DNA from: Candidatus Poseidoniaceae archaeon
Lineage (GTDB): Archaea > Thermoplasmatota > Poseidoniia > Poseidoniales > Poseidoniaceae
Assembly: GCA_013329865.1 (NCBI GenBank)
Contig: DUJJ01000102.1
Coordinates: 1-5,042 of the forward strand
DNA length: 5,042 nt
Reading direction: 5' to 3'
In this document: piece by piece, positions 5,021 to 5,042 of the stretch
Numbering within the stretch: position 1 is the stretch's first letter
Layout: the number at the start of each line of letters is the position of its first letter
Program-made: the position numbers and the translations under genes
Notes under the pieces: model-generated
What the model saw: only the letters and a program-made list of their open reading frames with translations
Told to the model about the DNA's origin: nothing
Database searches by the model: none

Positions 5021-5042
5021 ACCGGAAAACTAAGGACAGTGC

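Noticed and set aside
5003..5042. Inverted repeat GCACTG (5003-5008) and CAGTGC (5037-5042)
   Set aside because: Six-base arms with a 28-base spacer at the window edge are too weak to call a hairpin, operator or element end.

Overview
This 5 kb window looks like chromosomal DNA from a mesophilic archaeon of roughly average GC, most plausibly a marine Thermoplasmatota such as the Poseidoniales (Marine Group II). The archaeal assignment rests on three things seen here. One is a Nob1-type PIN plus zinc-ribbon rRNA-maturation nuclease. The second is a tRNA-Glu with archaeal-style sequence and no encoded CCA. The third is TATA-like boxes 24-28 bases ahead of start codons, as expected for leaderless archaeal transcripts, with oligo-T runs as terminators. 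The lineage below domain level is an inference from general gene style, not proven.

Layout, left to right. Bases 1-2959 (minus strand) carry a two-gene ABC transporter operon of the LolD/MacB/FtsX class. The ATPase (2261-2959) comes first. It is followed, with a coupled junction, by a very large FtsX-like permease whose C-terminus runs off the left edge. The permease reads open for about 752 codons from 2258 to the edge and has an unusually large extracytoplasmic region with a Trp-rich, propeller-like segment. Its start lacks ATG or GTG. A 52-base divergent promoter region separates this operon from a plus-strand MoaD/ubiquitin-like gene (3012-3263) and then tatA (3337-3651). tatA meets nob1 (minus, 3652-4146) tail to tail with no base between the stop codons. 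nob1 is divergent from a VTT/DedA-family membrane protein (4228-4839, GTG start). A tRNA-Glu(UUC) at 4900-4974 follows, with a T-run terminator and a strong TATA-like box for a gene beyond the right edge.

How they fit together. The ABC pair probably moves or remodels envelope lipids, lipoproteins or other extracytoplasmic substrates. MoaD (molybdopterin or sulfur-carrier chemistry) and TatA (folded-protein export) could be linked through exported molybdoenzymes, but no partner gene is present to confirm this. nob1 and the tRNA are translation-housekeeping genes, and the VTT protein is a likely lipid scramblase or membrane-homeostasis protein. No CRISPR, insertion sequence, rRNA or phage gene was seen. 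The window is mostly ordinary core genome; the permease is its most unusual part.
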